Positions 34,063 to 35,666 of a stretch of DNA of 35,666 nt are shown here, piece after piece. A program made the translations under genes and the position numbers. The notes under the pieces are model-generated. The model was not told where the DNA came from and did not search any database. It saw only the letters and a list, made by a program, of their open reading frames with translations. This DNA is from CAZMXP01 sp964570285 (GTDB lineage: Bacteria > Planctomycetota > PLA2), in the NCBI GenBank assembly GCA_964570285.1, contig CAZMXP010000050.1, forward strand, positions 1 through 35,666, written 5' to 3'. Positions within the stretch are counted from its first letter, which is position 1; each line of letters opens with the position of its first letter.

Positions 34063-34673
34063 CGCTTCTCCTCCAACACGTCGCCGAGCCGCTGGAGCGC
34101 GCGGCTCCAAAGGGATCGCACCGCATCCGTCGTGCGGTTCATCAGGCCCGCCACCTCTGCCCAGTCACGCTCCTCGAGACTGCGCAGCACGATCACCTCG
34201 CGGTCGTCCTCCTTGAGCGCCGCGAGCGCGTCGGCGACGAGGACTCCGACCTCGCGGCGATGGGCGCCCTCCGACGGCGACGTGAGGTTCGCGGCGGGCA
34301 GGCTCCGCAGCGCGTGCGACGAGCGCTCGAGGATCTGCTCGATCGACCGCTCGCGCCCCGCCTCCCGCCGCTGGTTGTCCACGAACCGGCGGTTCGCGTC
34401 GGCGAGCCGGTTCGCAAGGATCTGCTTCAGCCACGCGACGAGCTCCCCGTGCGTTCCGCCCCGGAAGGCGCCAAAGCCCTTGTGGGCGTTGACGAAGACC
34501 TCCTGGACGACATCGGACGCATCGAACTTCCCGCGGAGCCGTCGCGAGATCGACAGGCGCGCAAGGAGCGCGAGATAGCTCCGGTAGCGACGGAACAGCT
34601 CACCCTGCGCCGCGTGGTCGCCGCGCCGCGCGCGCTCGATCAGCTCCCGGAGTTCCGCCTCCGCGCCGTCCAT
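34047..34673 (-). CDS. ECF sigma factor coupled to a Ser/Thr kinase gene
   Basis: 208 residues from ATG 34673, with GGAGG 4 nt upstream; the longer open frame has no start signal. Region 2 (about 20-95) contains FDASDVVQEVFVNAHKGFGAFRG, where Ser53 stands at the usual Glu of DAED. Region 4 (about 145-205) ends with ERDWAEVAGLMNRTTDAVRSLWSRAL, a helix-turn-helix for -35 recognition. A 45-residue linker joins them. No anti-sigma gene is nearby. The stop overlaps the kinase start, the arrangement of ECF/kinase pairs known in planctomycetes. A CGACCG-N15-GCGTCTTTCC motif stands upstream, suggesting that it transcribes its own gene. Of the sigma genes in this window it is the best candidate reader of that motif. 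Confidence 0.9.
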   Translation of the reverse strand: MDGAEAELRELIERARRGDHAAQGELFRRYRSYLALLARLSISRRLRGKFDASDVVQEVFVNAHKGFGAFRGGTHGELVAWLKQILANRLADANRRFVDNQRREAGRERSIEQILERSSHALRSLPAANLTSPSEGAHRREVGVLVADALAALKEDDREVIVLRSLEERDWAEVAGLMNRTTDAVRSLWSRALQRLGDVLEEKRCSAP

Positions 34674-34742
34674 CGGGCCTCCGCGCCCCGAGTGTGCCAC
34701 CTCCCTTGCCTCCGAGGCAACGGGAGAGGTCGGGGGCCGCCC

Positions 34743-34773
34743 GGAAAGACGCAATCGGGACCGGGAACGGTCG
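34743..34773 (-). promoter_or_regulatory. putative autoregulated ECF promoter of the sigma/kinase operon
   Basis: CGACCG (34768-34773), 15 bp, then GCGTCTTTCC (34743-34752) on the minus strand. The spacing is identical to the sites at 28128 and 29456. The inferred leader is about 63 nt. In the rest of the 293-bp gap up to hicB I see only a G-rich run at 34774-34790. Confidence 0.7.
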
Positions 34774-34966
34774 AGGGGGGGGCGCGGGGGGTGAAAAGGC
34801 TGCTCCCGGCGACGGGCCGAACAATTCGCATCGTCCCATGGGGGAGCCTCAATACCGTCCCGACACCACGTCGTGAACGGTACAGGGAGCTGGCACCCCT
34901 CTAGGCCTCCGCTGCATGGTACGATCCTCGCAGGAACGAGTCGTCGCGGGTCGTAGGACGATCCCA

Positions 34967-35215
34967 ATGCTCTACAAGGTGCCCCTTGTCCTCACCCCTC
35001 AACCCGAGGGAGGCTTCACCGTCACGTCGCCCGTGTTGCCCGAACTCGTGACCGAGGGCGACACCGTCGAGATGGCGCTCTCGAACGCGAAGGACGCCTT
35101 GGCCGCGGTGATCGAGATCTACCAGGACACGGGCAGGCCGCTACCCGCTTCCGTGCAACAGGACGAGCAGGCTGGGCCGCTCTGGCTCGAAACGCTGATC
35201 CAGACTGTGGCCTGA
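34967..35215 (+). CDS. hicB: HicB-family antitoxin
   Basis: 82 residues. The N-terminal partial RNase-H-like fold is recognisable (YKVPLVLTPQPEGGFTVTSPVLPELVTEGDTVEMALSNAKDALAAVIEIY), with the family GGFTV...P.LPE..T.GDT pattern. No separate DNA-binding domain is visible at the short C-terminus. HicB blocks the HicA RNase and may repress the operon. The start at 34967 has AGGA 8 nt upstream; an ATG 17 codons earlier gives a poor N-terminus. The gene lies 8 bp before hicA, so they form one unit. A TACGAT hexamer at 34920-34925 is a possible -10. Confidence 0.88.
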   Translation: MLYKVPLVLTPQPEGGFTVTSPVLPELVTEGDTVEMALSNAKDALAAVIEIYQDTGRPLPASVQQDEQAGPLWLETLIQTVA

Positions 35216-35223
35216 CGCGTTCC

Positions 35224-35436
35224 GTGAACTATCGCTCCGTCGCCAGAAAGCTAACCAAGTTGGGCTGCGTCGAGATCGCACGCCGGGGAGGCGGTTCCCA
35301 CCGGAAGTGGCGCAATCCGAGAGCCGACCGGACCACGGTCATCCCGGATTGGGGCGCGCGAGACTTGAAGATCGGAACGGTCCGAGCAGCCATCCGCCAG
35401 CTCGGACTCGACTGGAGCGAGTTCGCCGCGGCATGA
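35224..35436 (+). CDS. hicA: HicA-family mRNA interferase toxin
   Basis: 70 residues, GTG start. It shows the HicA double-stranded-RNA-binding-like fold: YRSVARKLTKLGCVEIARRG, then GSHRKWRNP with the catalytic His26, and TVIPDWGARDLKIGTVRAAIRQLGL. Active HicA cleaves mRNA and tmRNA and stops growth when HicB is lost. Here the antitoxin gene comes first, the less common order. Length and key His are intact, so the pair may be functional. The pair is on the strand opposite to all genes around it, as expected for an inserted module. Confidence 0.9.
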   Translation: MNYRSVARKLTKLGCVEIARRGGGSHRKWRNPRADRTTVIPDWGARDLKIGTVRAAIRQLGLDWSEFAAA

Positions 35437-35500
35437 GGATCATCGCCGGTCCGGGCAGACGGATCTGCGCGAGCGGGACCGCAATGCAGGAGGCGTCCAC

Positions 35501-35666
35501 TCAACGCCACACGCGCAGCCAAGCGCCAACGGCCCCACCACCCGACTGCGGCAGCGCGACCTCCGGCGTCAGGTTCGTGACACCCGCGCCGTCCGCGCCG
35601 ACACGGTAGATCGTAAGCGTTCGATGATCCACGTCTGGCGCGCAGCGTGAGATCGGGCACGATGGG
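35501..35666 (-). CDS. third PD40/TolB-like protein, C-terminal end only (cut by window edge)
   Basis: The last 54 codons of a minus-strand gene, too short to stand out on its own. The frame reads TLTIYRVGADGAGVTNLTPE and ends in AWLRVWR with TGA at 35501-35503. The block IYR[IVM]...G..TNLTPEV and the WR ending match the two complete propeller proteins at 21969 and 28291 (IYRISASGSGNTNLTPEV...LVGWR). Upstream residues (CAPDVDHR) are less similar, so the copy is diverged or damaged. The start lies beyond the window. It converges on hicA with 64 bp between them. Confidence 0.7.
   Translation of the reverse strand, partial: PSCPISRCAPDVDHRTLTIYRVGADGAGVTNLTPEVALPQSGGGAVGAWLRVWR

Overview
The window is very GC-rich, gene-dense bacterial chromosome. 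Secreted HEAT, NHL and PD40 proteins, several Hanks-type Ser/Thr kinases carrying TPR arrays, ECF sigma genes lying next to kinase genes, and cysteine-cluster YkgJ proteins suggest a planctomycete (Planctomycetota) or a close PVC/Acidobacteria-like relative. This is inferred from gene content only; no marker gene was placed on a tree.

Left part (1-5,160): an internally deleted insertion-sequence remnant (IS1182-like) with hairpin ends abuts a two-gene operon. That operon encodes an HtrA-type serine protease with an intact triad and, coupled to it by a GTGA overlap, a second protein made of two trypsin-like domains that have both lost key catalytic residues. tRNA-Gln(CTG) and tRNA-Glu(CTC), a small HEAT protein and RNase P RNA follow.

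Middle part (5,231-18,413): a long, mostly minus-strand block of housekeeping genes: transketolase, a coiled-coil C4 zinc-ribbon protein, rpoD, dnaG and rsmA. It continues upstream into a secreted metzincin protease, a small secreted protein, a HEAT-repeat protein and two overlapping YkgJ-like proteins. Stop/start overlaps join many of these. A divergent soluble Ser/Thr kinase closes the block.

Right part (18,433-35,666): an accessory signalling region. It holds two ECF sigma genes, two giant membrane Ser/Thr kinases with TPR tails, three related secreted PD40 beta-propeller proteins (one cut by the window edge), and a very large secreted NHL/HYR repeat protein with a small membrane partner. 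The set ECF sigma + kinase-TPR + beta-propeller occurs twice. Three transcription units here (the ECF sigma/kinase unit, one beta-propeller gene and the NHL gene) are preceded by the same bipartite motif, CGACCG-N15-GCGTCTYTCC, which has the layout of an ECF promoter. I read this as a kinase-controlled ECF regulon for surface or secreted repeat proteins, with the sigma gene autoregulated. A hicB-hicA toxin-antitoxin pair on the plus strand lies between the third beta-propeller gene and the sigma gene.
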